Shown: piece after piece, positions 14,946 to 23,455 of the stretch
How positions within the stretch are numbered: the stretch's first letter is position 1
How the letters are laid out: each line of letters begins with the position of its first letter
Source of the DNA: Cyanobacteria bacterium UBA6446
GTDB taxonomy: Bacteria > Cyanobacteriota > Vampirovibrionia > Gastranaerophilales > Gastranaerophilaceae
Reading direction: 5' to 3'
Assembly: GCA_002438405.1 (NCBI GenBank)
Contig: DJOE01000014.1
Location: forward strand, 1 to 37,244
Length of the DNA stretch: 37,244 bases
The notes under the pieces: generated by a model
Told to the model about the DNA's origin: nothing
The model's input: the letters and a program-made list of their open reading frames with translations, nothing else
Databases searched by the model: none
Program-made: the position numbers and the translations under genes

Positions 14946-15290
14946 ATGATGATAAGAGCAATTGCACCAATATTTTTGTTATTAATTTCAAATATTTTTA
15001 TGACATTTGCATGGTATGGACATTTAAAATTTAAAAGTACTGCACTTTGGATAGTAATTTTAGTTAGCTGGGGCATTGCATTGTTTGAGTATTGCTTTCA
15101 AGTTCCGGCAAATAGAATAGGTTATGGTGTTTATAATGCAGCTCAATTAAAAACAATTCAAGAAGTTATAACACTTGTTGTCTTTAGTTTTTTCTCGGTG
15201 TTTTATTTGAAAGAGCAATTCAAATGGAATTATCTTGTCGGTTTTTGCTTCATAATCCTTGCGGTATTCTTTATTTTTAAAAAGTGGTAA
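14946..15290 (+). CDS. DMT-family small membrane protein (DUF486)
   Basis: A 114-residue protein with four predicted membrane helices, the usual length of DUF486 proteins, and the typical stretches MTFAWYGHLKF, WGIALFEYCFQVPANRIGY and FSVFYLKEQFKWNY. DUF486 proteins belong to the drug/metabolite transporter superfamily as half-size members and probably act as dimers; substrate unknown. I chose ATG 14946 (or 14949), with AAGGA upstream, over an earlier in-frame ATG at 14913 that would add an unusual charged extension. It is divergent from the tRNA cluster. Confidence 0.85.
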   Translation: MMIRAIAPIFLLLISNIFMTFAWYGHLKFKSTALWIVILVSWGIALFEYCFQVPANRIGYGVYNAAQLKTIQEVITLVVFSFFSVFYLKEQFKWNYLVGFCFIILAVFFIFKKW

Positions 15291-15313
15291 GAGTTAATAT
15301 TTGTAAAAATAAC

Positions 15314-15342
15314 TTGATTTCAAATATTTAGTATTATAGAAT
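15314..15342 (+). promoter_or_regulatory. Promoter of rpmE
   Basis: TTGATT (15314-15319), 17 bp, TAGAAT (15337-15342), with a 5' UTR of about 55 nt to the rpmE start. Confidence 0.55.
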
Positions 15343-15402
15343 TGTGTTAGTCGAATGTAAATTAATTATTCAAGTTTGGAATCTTGAAAGAAAGAGGTAA
15401 AA

Positions 15403-15606
15403 ATGAAAAACGGTATTCACCCAGATTATAAGAAAACTACAATCAAATGTGTTTGTGGTAACGAAATTGAAACAGGATCTGTTGTAGATGGTTTGACTGT
15501 TGAAATTTGTAACAACTGCCACCCATTCTATACTGGTCAACAAAAAATCTTAGACTCTGAAGGTAGAGTTGAAAGATTCAACAAAAGATACGGAAAGAAA
15601 AACTAA
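15403..15606 (+). CDS. rpmE: 50S ribosomal protein L31 (zinc-binding type)
   Basis: A 67-residue protein with the L31 signature MKNGIHPDYKKTTIKCVCGN and VEICNNCHPFYTGQQKI. Cys16, Cys18, Cys36 and Cys39 form the C+ zinc site, so this is the zinc-containing rather than the zinc-independent paralogue. GAGG lies about 7 nt upstream of the start. Single-gene transcript with its own promoter and terminator. Confidence 0.97.
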   Translation: MKNGIHPDYKKTTIKCVCGNEIETGSVVDGLTVEICNNCHPFYTGQQKILDSEGRVERFNKRYGKKN

Positions 15607-15627
15607 TAAGTTTTTTGAAAGATTTAC

Positions 15628-15657
15628 GAGAGGCGGTCAGCTTGCTGACCGCTTCTT
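15628..15657 (+). terminator. Intrinsic terminator of rpmE
   Basis: AGGCGGTCAG (15631-15640) pairs with CTGACCGCTT (15645-15654) around a CTTG loop, extendable by about two pairs, and is followed by a T-rich stretch. It begins about 20 bp after the rpmE stop and also faces the convergent pilin gene. Confidence 0.85.
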
Positions 15658-15665
15658 ATTTTAAA

Positions 15666-16454
15666 TTATTTATGTAAATAATCCATATTTTTAAATGTTA
15701 AAACATAATATGCACAACCTAGCCCTCGGCTATTTAAATTACAATTTGTTTCATACGGATAAATTGAATTTGGGTTCCCCATAGGAACTAAAGAGCGTGT
15801 GTCAGAATTGTATTGAAATAAAAACAAGTCTTTACCAACCATATTAGGTTTTGAAGGTCCATTAGTATCAATATTGAATTGAAGATTCCCTGTGTTGAGA
15901 ATTGCTTGTACGGAAATAGATGTTCCATTTATTAAGGCGAATTTGTATTTTAGAACTTCGGAACAATAATCAATTTTATTACCATTGGAGTTTAAATAAG
16001 AATAATTGTCTTTTGAAAAACAATTACCTTTATCATCTACAGTGCCACAATCAACTGCTACTTTGATAAATGGGCTTAAATGTTCAAAAATGATTTTTGC
16101 ACTTTCTTCATCTTGTTTTAATCCCCAACCTGCAACTTCTCCATATTCTTCTTCTGACAATTTTATAGCTTGGGCAATTATTGACGATGTTTCAAGTAGT
16201 TTTGCAACAGTTTGGCGCTCATAGTATTTTTGCATAAGGGTTGGAATTGTCATTGCCGCAACCACTCCAATTATTCCAAGAGTGATTAATACTTCCGCCA
16301 AGGTAAACGCATGTTTCACCTTGGTTTGTGGCATGTCTATGTGCGTAGTTCCTTTCTTTATATCCCTCACCCTACCCCTCTCCCATAAATGTGCGAGGGG
16401 ATTATTATTAAAATCTTTAGGATTATAAGTAGATAAGTCTATAAGTTTTTTCAT
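15666..16454 (-). CDS. Prepilin-like protein with long, repeat-derived leader
   Basis: A 262-residue pilin-like protein. The hydrophobic assembly helix FTLAEVLITLGIIGVVAA begins at residue 50, preceded by KVKHA, so the cleavage site would be Ala-Phe rather than Gly-Phe. The 49-residue leader is unusually long; its PLAHLWERGRVR stretch is read from a CCCTC/GAGGG palindrome like the repeat at 515-680. The C-terminal half has NIDTNGPSKPNMVGKDLF and ends GCAYYVL..MDYLHK, a pattern shared with sister pilins. ATG 16454 follows AAGGAG by 6 nt; an internal ATG (MPQTKVKHA) would give a normal 9-residue leader but has a poor ribosome site. Divergent from the XRE gene at 16628, with a consensus promoter between. 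Confidence 0.82.
   Translation of the reverse strand: MKKLIDLSTYNPKDFNNNPLAHLWERGRVRDIKKGTTHIDMPQTKVKHAFTLAEVLITLGIIGVVAAMTIPTLMQKYYERQTVAKLLETSSIIAQAIKLSEEEYGEVAGWGLKQDEESAKIIFEHLSPFIKVAVDCGTVDDKGNCFSKDNYSYLNSNGNKIDYCSEVLKYKFALINGTSISVQAILNTGNLQFNIDTNGPSKPNMVGKDLFLFQYNSDTRSLVPMGNPNSIYPYETNCNLNSRGLGCAYYVLTFKNMDYLHK
16340..16450 (-). repeat. Repeat-like DNA inside the pilin leader
   Basis: The leader-coding DNA holds a CCCTCGCAC..GGGAGAGGGG palindrome (about 16367-16400) of the kind seen at 649-674, and CTTATAGACTTATC (minus strand, 16445-16432), which also occurs at 714-727 just beyond the intergenic repeat. Just upstream of the gene, CGTCATTCTG (minus strand, about 16511-16520) matches 593-602. 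The short matches could be chance singly; their clustering suggests the same element. Confidence 0.5.
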
Positions 16455-16579
16455 GTTATTCTCCTTTTTATTTATTGTTCTATTTTCGCCATACAGAGGT
16501 TGCACGAGCAGAATGACGGTGTTTTTCTTTAAGTCATGTTATCTCCTATATGTAAACTTATTAGTTCTCATTATGAAAT

Positions 16580-16608
16580 AGTATAAGTTACCACTATAAA
16601 TTTGTCAA
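16580..16608 (-). promoter_or_regulatory. Consensus promoter of the long-leader pilin
   Basis: On the minus strand TTGACA (16608-16603), 17 bp, TATACT (16585-16580), directed to the pilin at 16454 with a 5' UTR of about 120 nt. Confidence 0.75.
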
Positions 16609-16614
16609 TATAGT
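16593..16614. promoter_or_regulatory. Candidate XRE operator (22-bp dyad)
   Basis: ACTATA (16593-16598) and TATAGT (16609-16614) form an inverted repeat with a 10-bp centre, covering the -35 element of the pilin promoter and lying just upstream of the XRE gene start. AT-rich, so only suggestive. Confidence 0.35.
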
Positions 16615-16627
16615 AGAATTGTATTGT

Positions 16628-16846
16628 ATGTATAATGATAAAGATTTACTAAAACAATTAGGATTAAATGTTAAAGCAGAGCGAATTCGTAAAGGCTTCA
16701 CGCAAGAATTTTTTGCGGAAAAATTGGGTGTGACAAGAGAATATTTGAGCCGAATTGAACGAGGTTTAGAAAATATGTCAATCTTGAAAATTCTTAACCT
16801 CGCTAATTGTTTAGAAACCGATATTAGTAATCTTTTGCGTTTTTGA
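16628..16846 (+). CDS. Small XRE-family HTH regulator (paired with a pilin gene)
   Basis: A 72-residue single-domain regulator. LGLNVKAERIRKGFTQEFFAEKLGVTREYLSRIERG is a full lambda-repressor-like HTH, then a short helix to the end. It is the same size class as those at 12804 and 28919 and is similarly divergent from a prepilin-like gene. ATG 16628 is chosen; a TTG nine bases earlier is in frame. There is no clear ribosome binding site, so a leaderless or weakly translated message is possible, which suits a low-level repressor. Regulation of the pilin is inferred from arrangement. Confidence 0.85.
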   Translation: MYNDKDLLKQLGLNVKAERIRKGFTQEFFAEKLGVTREYLSRIERGLENMSILKILNLANCLETDISNLLRF

Positions 16847-16932
16847 TTTAATTTAGTAAAGAAGAAATAGGGATTAATAGATTTAGAAATCTCAAGGAAA
16901 TATAGTTCTTCCAATATCGTTTTAACGTTTCA

Positions 16933-19900
16933 TTAATCAACAGAGAATATTTCACGAATATCGTCCATTGTAAGAGATTTTGTAATATTTCTATCTACAG
17001 AAATTACACTATCAACAAGGTTTCGTTTAATTGTTTTAAGTTTTTGAATTTTTTCTTCAACTGTATTACGTGTGATAAGTCTATATACAAATACTTTTTT
17101 CTTTTGTCCGATACGGTATGCACGGTCTGTTGCTTGGTCTTCAACTGCAGGGTTCCACCATGGGTCATAGTGGATTACATAATCCGCTCCGGTCAAGTTC
17201 AAACCTGTACCACCGGCTTTCAAACTGATTAAGAAAATAGGTATTGTAGGGTCATTGTTGAATCTTTCAACTGCGCCTTGACGGTCTTTTGTTTTACCGG
17301 TCAAGTATTCATATTTAATACCTGTTTTTTCAAGCCAAGCTTTAATAATATCAAGCATATCAACAAATTGGCTGAATAAAAGAATTCTATGACCTTCTGA
17401 AACAATTTCTTCAAGCATAACTTTAAGTTTTTCAAATTTACCTGAAGAAATAACGTTCTTAACATTCTTTTTGTCATATAATCTCGGGTGACAACAAATT
17501 TGACGCATACGAAGAAGTGCTGAGAAGATAGACAATCTACTCTTTTCAAGTCCATTTTGTTCAATAGATTTAAACAATTCTTCTTTAGTACTATCAAGAA
17601 CTTGTAAGTAGAAATCTTTTTGCTCATCTGTAAGTTCACAGTATGCAATGTTTTCAACCTTATCCGGCAAGTCTTTTGCGACATCTCGTTTCATACGACG
17701 TAATATGAACGGATAAATTTGAAGTTTCAAACGTTTTTCAACAATTTTGTCTTGACGTTCCATAATTGGGTTTACGTAACGAGAGTTGAAATCAGCCATT
17801 GAGAATAAGAACCCTGGCATCAAGAAATCAAATACAGACCAAAGCTCTTCCAATTTGTTTTCAATCGGAGTTCCAGAAAGAGCAAGTTTATGCATTGAAT
17901 TCAATTTTTTAACCGCTTGCGCAGTTTGAGATGTTGCATTTTTGATGTTTTGAGATTCATCAAGAATGATATAACGGAAGTTAATATCTTTTAATTTTTC
18001 AATATCACGTCTGACAAGTGCGTAACTTGTGATTACAACATCATATTCAGGAATTTTTTTGAAGAATTGCTTTCTTTCTCCGCCTTGAAGTTTCAAACAA
18101 GATAAAGACGGTGCGAACTTTTGAATTTCTGATTCCCAGTTAAATACAACCGTAGTTGGAGCGATAACAAGTGTTGGCATTGGTCCGTCTTCTTCTTTTG
18201 CCTTTTGTAAAACTGTCAAAGCTTGGAGAGTTTTACCTAAACCCATATCATCTGCCAAAATGCCATTTAAACCATATTTGTACATAAACCACAACCAACC
18301 AAAACCTTTTAATTGGTATTCACGGAATTCTGCATTGATACCTTTAGGTAGTGTAAGTTCTTCAACCGTTGAGAATGTTGACATTTGCTCCCAGAAAGTC
18401 TTAAATCTGTCACTTAAAATAAGTTCAACACCTAAGTTTTTAAGCTCATTAATAAGGCCGGCTCTATAAGTTTTTACGGTAAATCTGTTATCTGGATTTC
18501 TATAAACATCAAATGAGTTGAATGATCTCATCATTGAATAAATATTTTGTGCTGGATATTCAACAAAACCAAGACTTCTGATACGTGCATATTTTTCGTC
18601 ACTTTGGATTGTTTCATAGATTTCGTCAAAATCAATAACTTCATCACCTGCTTGACCATAAATAAATATGTCAAAACTATCCGGTTGCTCATCTGAGAAA
18701 TCAATTTTTGCACATAATCTAAATGGGTCGTCCATTAATTTGAAGAATGACATATCGTCTTTTTCTTCAAATCTCCAACCTGAGCCTGCTTGTTTTAGGT
18801 AATAGTTGTAAAAATCAATTGCATTTTCTTTTTCTAATGCTAAATTGTTTGTTTGCATTGGAACAAATTTACAAGCCAAAAGCATTGCATAGGCTTCATT
18901 TTCATGTTTAATATTTCGTTTTACCCAATAAATGATATCCTCATCAGGTTTTTTAATGGTAATATAAGGAACTTTATCACTTGTTGTTTTTGAATATGGA
19001 ACTCTAACTCCATCATATTCAAAATCTAGAGATGCTTTCAATGATTGGTCATAATCAATACCCATTGTTACAACATTGATTGGCGGACGTTCTTCAAGCA
19101 TTAATTTTGAAATCTTTTCATCAACAATAACGTCCATTACTTGTCGCAATTTTGGTAAATCTTCATAGATAAATTTTCCGCCTTCTGCATCTTTTAAATC
19201 TGTAAAAGATGATTTTGAAATGTTTTGTGGAATTGACTGAATCGCAACATTGGTTGGGAAAATTATATTTTTATATCTGCCCCATTTTAGGTGACGAGAG
19301 AAATATCTAACTTCCTCAAATGGGTAAACATCGTCTTTGTCTGGTCTTTGCCATTCTAAAGAAAGTAACAATGTCCCCGGAGTATTTGAAACATTTACAT
19401 ATAGAACAAGTTTCCATTCTTGGTCTGTGAATTTTAAACGTTCTTTTGTTTTTTCGTCTAAAACTTCATCTGCCTTAGATAAAAGTGAAAACATTGGACC
19501 AAATTTTGCAATTGGAATATCATACCAACCGGCTTTTTTATCTTGTCTTGAAATTTTTAATAATTGTTGGAAAACAAGAAGTTCAATTTTTTGTGAATTA
19601 TTTAATTCAAAGTTCGGGTCTTGTTTTTGAGCTTCAATTACTGCTCTTAAGATTGGTTCAATTTGCCTTACAACTTTTCCTGTTTCTCTTGAACGAACAA
19701 GAACAGAGAAGAAATTAGCCTTTCTCTTAGGGTTGAAGTGGAAGATGTAGTTGCCTTGAGGATTTATTTCGGTTGTTGTATTTTCGTCCGGAAAATCAAA
19801 TTCAATACCGAATTTTGTTTCTAACCAATCTTCATAAGCATGTTCATCAATTGCCTTTAAAGCAACAGCTACTGCGTGTTTGCACCATTCTTCTTTCAAT

Positions 19901-20115
19901 GGGCAATTACAACGAGCTTCAACCTTGTTCTTTTTAAAGATTAAATCTGTATTATAGTGGTCTTGGAAATTCCCTTTGACTTTACCCATATAGAAATTTT
20001 TCTCAGGGTAATTGTCATATACCATATCTTTTAAATGGTATTCATAACCTCTTCGCCAACTTCCAGGGGTGGCATGTTCTTTTATAAACTTGTAATTAAA
20101 TTCTGTTGTACTCAT
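16933..20115 (-). CDS. SNF2-family helicase with SWIM zinc finger
   Basis: A 1060-residue Swi2/Snf2 ATPase. Residues about 67-85 hold the SWIM zinc finger (CNCPLKEEWCKH). The middle has the SNF2-associated bacterial region (about 120-560). The ATPase core starts around 600 with Walker A LADDMGLGKT (about 620-629), DESQ in place of DEAH (ILDESQNIKN, about 715), and SGTPIENK. The C-terminal helicase half has RILLFSQFVDM, GGTGLNLTGADYVIHYDPWWNP and RAYRIGQ. All motifs expected for ATP-driven translocation on DNA are present. Such proteins are broadly conserved as DNA/chromatin-type remodelers or RapA-like factors; the precise role here is unknown. No defence-type neighbours are seen. Own promoter at 20197-20225. 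Confidence 0.93.
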   Translation of the reverse strand: MSTTEFNYKFIKEHATPGSWRRGYEYHLKDMVYDNYPEKNFYMGKVKGNFQDHYNTDLIFKKNKVEARCNCPLKEEWCKHAVAVALKAIDEHAYEDWLETKFGIEFDFPDENTTTEINPQGNYIFHFNPKRKANFFSVLVRSRETGKVVRQIEPILRAVIEAQKQDPNFELNNSQKIELLVFQQLLKISRQDKKAGWYDIPIAKFGPMFSLLSKADEVLDEKTKERLKFTDQEWKLVLYVNVSNTPGTLLLSLEWQRPDKDDVYPFEEVRYFSRHLKWGRYKNIIFPTNVAIQSIPQNISKSSFTDLKDAEGGKFIYEDLPKLRQVMDVIVDEKISKLMLEERPPINVVTMGIDYDQSLKASLDFEYDGVRVPYSKTTSDKVPYITIKKPDEDIIYWVKRNIKHENEAYAMLLACKFVPMQTNNLALEKENAIDFYNYYLKQAGSGWRFEEKDDMSFFKLMDDPFRLCAKIDFSDEQPDSFDIFIYGQAGDEVIDFDEIYETIQSDEKYARIRSLGFVEYPAQNIYSMMRSFNSFDVYRNPDNRFTVKTYRAGLINELKNLGVELILSDRFKTFWEQMSTFSTVEELTLPKGINAEFREYQLKGFGWLWFMYKYGLNGILADDMGLGKTLQALTVLQKAKEEDGPMPTLVIAPTTVVFNWESEIQKFAPSLSCLKLQGGERKQFFKKIPEYDVVITSYALVRRDIEKLKDINFRYIILDESQNIKNATSQTAQAVKKLNSMHKLALSGTPIENKLEELWSVFDFLMPGFLFSMADFNSRYVNPIMERQDKIVEKRLKLQIYPFILRRMKRDVAKDLPDKVENIAYCELTDEQKDFYLQVLDSTKEELFKSIEQNGLEKSRLSIFSALLRMRQICCHPRLYDKKNVKNVISSGKFEKLKVMLEEIVSEGHRILLFSQFVDMLDIIKAWLEKTGIKYEYLTGKTKDRQGAVERFNNDPTIPIFLISLKAGGTGLNLTGADYVIHYDPWWNPAVEDQATDRAYRIGQKKKVFVYRLITRNTVEEKIQKLKTIKRNLVDSVISVDRNITKSLTMDDIREIFSVD

Positions 20116-20196
20116 CTTGTAGAGTATATCTCTTTCTTTCTAAGGGAACAACACTGATATAGACTAAAACCTATAAACCCTTAATTCACACTTTGA

Positions 20197-20225
20197 ATTA
20201 TACATGACAAAAAAGAAAAAGGCAA
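20197..20225 (-). promoter_or_regulatory. Promoter of the SNF2 helicase gene
   Basis: On the minus strand TTGCCT (20225-20220), 17 bp, consensus TATAAT (20202-20197), 82 bp before the ATG at 20115. Confidence 0.6.
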
Positions 20226-20328
20226 GTATTAAACTATATTTTTTAAAATATTATTAAATTGTACAGTTACATTAATTTAAATTATGTGTTAATATAATAG
20301 TGAAATAAGTTTAAATAAGAGGTTAGAA

Positions 20329-20835
20329 ATGAAAAGAATAAAAGTTATAACTTTAGCACTTGTAGTATCTATGGGGCTAGGTTTCACTATAAATAAGGTA
20401 TGTTCTCAAACTGCAACACCGACTGTTGTTTCAGCTCCAACATATTCAACTATAAATTACACAACAGTAAATCCGTTAGATGTTGCTGCAAATCCATACA
20501 GATATTTGAACAAAAATATTAGAATTAAAGCAAAGTTTGATAAATTTGCAACACTTGGACTTGACTATCCTCCAGCAATGAGATCTTCTGAAAAGTATAT
20601 TTCATTCTTGATTGAAAGACCAGATGTTACAAGTCACAATATTCCTTTTTCAGAGTTAAAAATTTTCTTGAAAAAAGAAGTCGCTGAAAAACATATTGAT
20701 TTAGATGCAGGAGATGAGATTGAATTTTGTGGAAGAGTTTTTTCTGCGGCTCTTGGCGACCCTTGGATAGATGTTGACCATTTTGTTGTTTTAACTCAAA
20801 AGACAAAGAAAGCAGAGGATAAACAAGCTCAATAG
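20329..20835 (+). CDS. Exported protein of unknown function
   Basis: A 168-residue protein with an N-terminal signal peptide (MKRIKVITLALVVSMGLGF, cleavage probably near the VCSQ stretch, where the Cys could also make it a lipoprotein although the lipobox is poor). The mature part contains a compact beta-rich region (NPYRYLNKNIRIKAKFDKF .. DAGDEIEFCGRVF) reminiscent of small OB-like folds, with a charged Lys-rich tail. Family not recognised. GAGG lies about 8 nt upstream. It precedes the GH57-type gene by 40 bp on the same strand, so co-transcription is likely. Confidence 0.65.
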   Translation: MKRIKVITLALVVSMGLGFTINKVCSQTATPTVVSAPTYSTINYTTVNPLDVAANPYRYLNKNIRIKAKFDKFATLGLDYPPAMRSSEKYISFLIERPDVTSHNIPFSELKIFLKKEVAEKHIDLDAGDEIEFCGRVFSAALGDPWIDVDHFVVLTQKTKKAEDKQAQ

Positions 20836-20875
20836 TTTTTCAATGATAATTAGAAGAGAAATGGAATTATAGATT

Positions 20876-23374
20876 ATGGCAGAAAAAATTAAAGAAAAGT
20901 TTTTGACTATACACGGACATTTTTATCAACCACCAAGAGAAAATCCGTGGTTGGAGGCAATTGAATTGCAAGACAGTGCAGCTCCTTTTCATGATTGGAA
21001 TGAGCGAATTTGCAAAGAGTGTTATAATCCAAATTCCGTATCTCGAATTGTAGATAACCGAAATAGAATTCTTGATATCGTTAACAATTATGAACACATG
21101 AGTTTCAATTTCGGTCCAACACTTCTTTCTTGGATGGAAGAATTTGCACCGTTAACTTATGAAAGGATTATAAAAGCAGATATTGACAGCTTGTCTGAAC
21201 ACAATGGACACGGAAATGCGATTGCGCAAGTTTATAATCACATGATTATGCCGCTTGCAAATTCTCATGATAAAGAAACACAAGTAAAATGGGGTATTCG
21301 AGATTTTGAATATCGTTTCGGTAGAAAACCAGAGGGAATTTGGCTTGCAGAAACAGCTGTTGATGATGCAACTTTGAAAGTCCTTGTTGATAATGATATT
21401 AAATTCACAATTCTTTCTCCATTCCAAGCTTTGAAAATGAAAAAATCTACAGATAAAACTTGGCAAGATGTAAGTTGGGGAAATATTGATCCGGCTCGTT
21501 CATACAAATACACACTAAAATGTGACCCTACAAAATCTATAGATTTATTCTTTTATGATGGCGCAATTTCAAAATCTGTCGCATTTGATGAGTTATTAAA
21601 AGATGGAAATAAATTCATCAATCGTTTGAAAGATGGTGTTTCAGAATTGAGGGATTATCCACAACTTATAAATATCGCAACAGATGGTGAAAGTTATGGA
21701 CACCATACAAAATTTGGTGATATGGCTCTATCTTATGTGTTGAAAATTAAAGCAGAAGATGAGGGTTTTAAAATCACAAATTATGCCGAATATTTAGACA
21801 AATATAGAAGTGATTATGAAGTTGATATTAAACAAGCGTCTTCTTGGAGTTGTTGTCATGGTGTTGGCAGATGGAAAGAAGATTGCGGTTGTTCAACTGG
21901 TGGTCACCCAGGGTGGAATCAAAAATGGAGAGAACCGTTAAGAAATGCTTTAGACTTTTTGAGAGATAAATTGGCTTCTCAATTTGAAAAAGAGGGGCAA
22001 AAATATTTTAATGACAATCCTTGGACTATTCGAAACAAGTATATTGATGTAATTTTAGATAGAACTTATTCAAATATCAGAAAATTCCAAAAAGAAAATT
22101 TCAAAGCTGATTTAACCGAAGAAGAAAAGGTTAAAGGTATGGAACTTTTGGAAATTCAAAGACAAGCAATGCTTATGTACACAAGTTGCGGTTGGTTCTT
22201 CTCTGAAATCTCCGGTATTGAAACTGTTCAGATTATGAAATATGCAGCTCGTGCAATGCAGCTTGCCGCAAGATATACAAGTGAGGATTTGGAAACTCCG
22301 TTTTTAGATATTTTGGCAAATGCAAAAAGTAATATTTCTGAATTTGGAACAGGTAAGGATATTTTTGAACGTTTTGTTAAACCGTCTGTTGTTTCAGCAA
22401 AGGAAATCGCTTGTTTATGGGCAATTTCATCTCTTTATCAAGACTTTGAAGATGAAGAAGACGTTTATTGCTACACGGTAAAAAGAAATGTTTACCAAAA
22501 AGCTCAAAAAGGTAGTTCAAACTTAGTTGTAGGTAACATAGAAATAACATCAAAAGTTACTTTGCAAAAAGCAAATCTTGTTTTTGCCTTGATGCAATAT
22601 TCTGGTGGTGATTTCCATTGTGCAATTAAACAATTCTCAACGAATGATGAATTTAACAAGTTAAAATCTAATTTATTCAAAACCTTTATGCTTTCTCCTC
22701 TAACAGAAATCATAAGAGCTTTAGATGAAAACTTTGGTACAGAATATTTCACATTGAAAGATATTTTTATTGAAGAAAGAAAGAAAATCTTGCAAATACT
22801 ATTGAAAGACCAACTTGAAAAATTTGGTAATACTTATAAAGAAATGTTTGACCAAGGCAAAGATTCAATTTATCACATGCAAAATTTAGGACTTGAAATT
22901 CCTAATGAATTCAAAATATCAGCTGCTTACGCACTAAGCCATAGGTATAATGATTTACTTGCTCATAGTGATGGGTTTGTTGAACCGTCTGTTATCCAAC
23001 AGATTACCGATATCAACTACGAAGCTAAAAAGATGAATATTGATATTGATAAAACTCCGTCAAATAAGATTTTTGCAAAAAGAATTATTACAAATTTGAA
23101 TAGATTAACAAAGAGTTTTGAACCTCAACAAGCAGATGCTGTGGTTGAGTTGTTTGATATAGTTTCAAAATTAGATTTGCAAATTGATATTTCCGAAGCT
23201 CAGAATGTTTATTACAACAAGATTTATCATAGAATCGGTGATATTATCGAAAACAATTCTAAAGAACCTAGAGAAAAAGATATCAAATTTATAAAATTGT
23301 TATTAAATATCGGTATAAACTTGAATATCAATGTTGATTTCTACAAGGTTAAACTTGCAAAACTAGGATATTAG
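20876..23374 (+). CDS. Glycoside hydrolase family 57-type enzyme with DUF3536
   Basis: An 832-residue protein of the GH57/DUF3536 class. The N-terminal catalytic part starts with HGHFYQPPRENPWLEAI (GH57 motif 1), then GIWLAETAVD with the likely nucleophile Glu159, and IATDGESYGHH with the likely acid/base Asp270. The following CSWSCCHGVGRWKEDCGCSTGG-like region (actually SSWSCCHGVGRWKEDCGC) and the C-terminal DUF3536 region are typical of this subfamily. GH57 enzymes act on alpha-1,4/1,6 glucans (amylase, branching or transferase activity); this subfamily is biochemically poorly defined. No signal peptide, so a cytoplasmic role in glycogen metabolism is likely, perhaps with the phosphorylase-like protein at 35424. 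Confidence 0.88.
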   Translation: MAEKIKEKFLTIHGHFYQPPRENPWLEAIELQDSAAPFHDWNERICKECYNPNSVSRIVDNRNRILDIVNNYEHMSFNFGPTLLSWMEEFAPLTYERIIKADIDSLSEHNGHGNAIAQVYNHMIMPLANSHDKETQVKWGIRDFEYRFGRKPEGIWLAETAVDDATLKVLVDNDIKFTILSPFQALKMKKSTDKTWQDVSWGNIDPARSYKYTLKCDPTKSIDLFFYDGAISKSVAFDELLKDGNKFINRLKDGVSELRDYPQLINIATDGESYGHHTKFGDMALSYVLKIKAEDEGFKITNYAEYLDKYRSDYEVDIKQASSWSCCHGVGRWKEDCGCSTGGHPGWNQKWREPLRNALDFLRDKLASQFEKEGQKYFNDNPWTIRNKYIDVILDRTYSNIRKFQKENFKADLTEEEKVKGMELLEIQRQAMLMYTSCGWFFSEISGIETVQIMKYAARAMQLAARYTSEDLETPFLDILANAKSNISEFGTGKDIFERFVKPSVVSAKEIACLWAISSLYQDFEDEEDVYCYTVKRNVYQKAQKGSSNLVVGNIEITSKVTLQKANLVFALMQYSGGDFHCAIKQFSTNDEFNKLKSNLFKTFMLSPLTEIIRALDENFGTEYFTLKDIFIEERKKILQILLKDQLEKFGNTYKEMFDQGKDSIYHMQNLGLEIPNEFKISAAYALSHRYNDLLAHSDGFVEPSVIQQITDINYEAKKMNIDIDKTPSNKIFAKRIITNLNRLTKSFEPQQADAVVELFDIVSKLDLQIDISEAQNVYYNKIYHRIGDIIENNSKEPREKDIKFIKLLLNIGINLNINVDFYKVKLAKLGY

Positions 23375-23455
23375 TTAATATAACTTTACAAAATAAGCAA
23401 AAAACTTTCCCTAAAATACTTTATTATAATAGGTAGAAATAGGGGTTATTGTAAC

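Noticed and set aside
16933..20115. SNF2 helicase as part of a phage-defence island (for example DISARM-like)
   Set aside because: No methylase, nuclease, PLD or other defence partner lies nearby; the neighbours are a pilin/XRE pair and glucan enzymes. The SWIM-SNF2 architecture is common outside defence systems.
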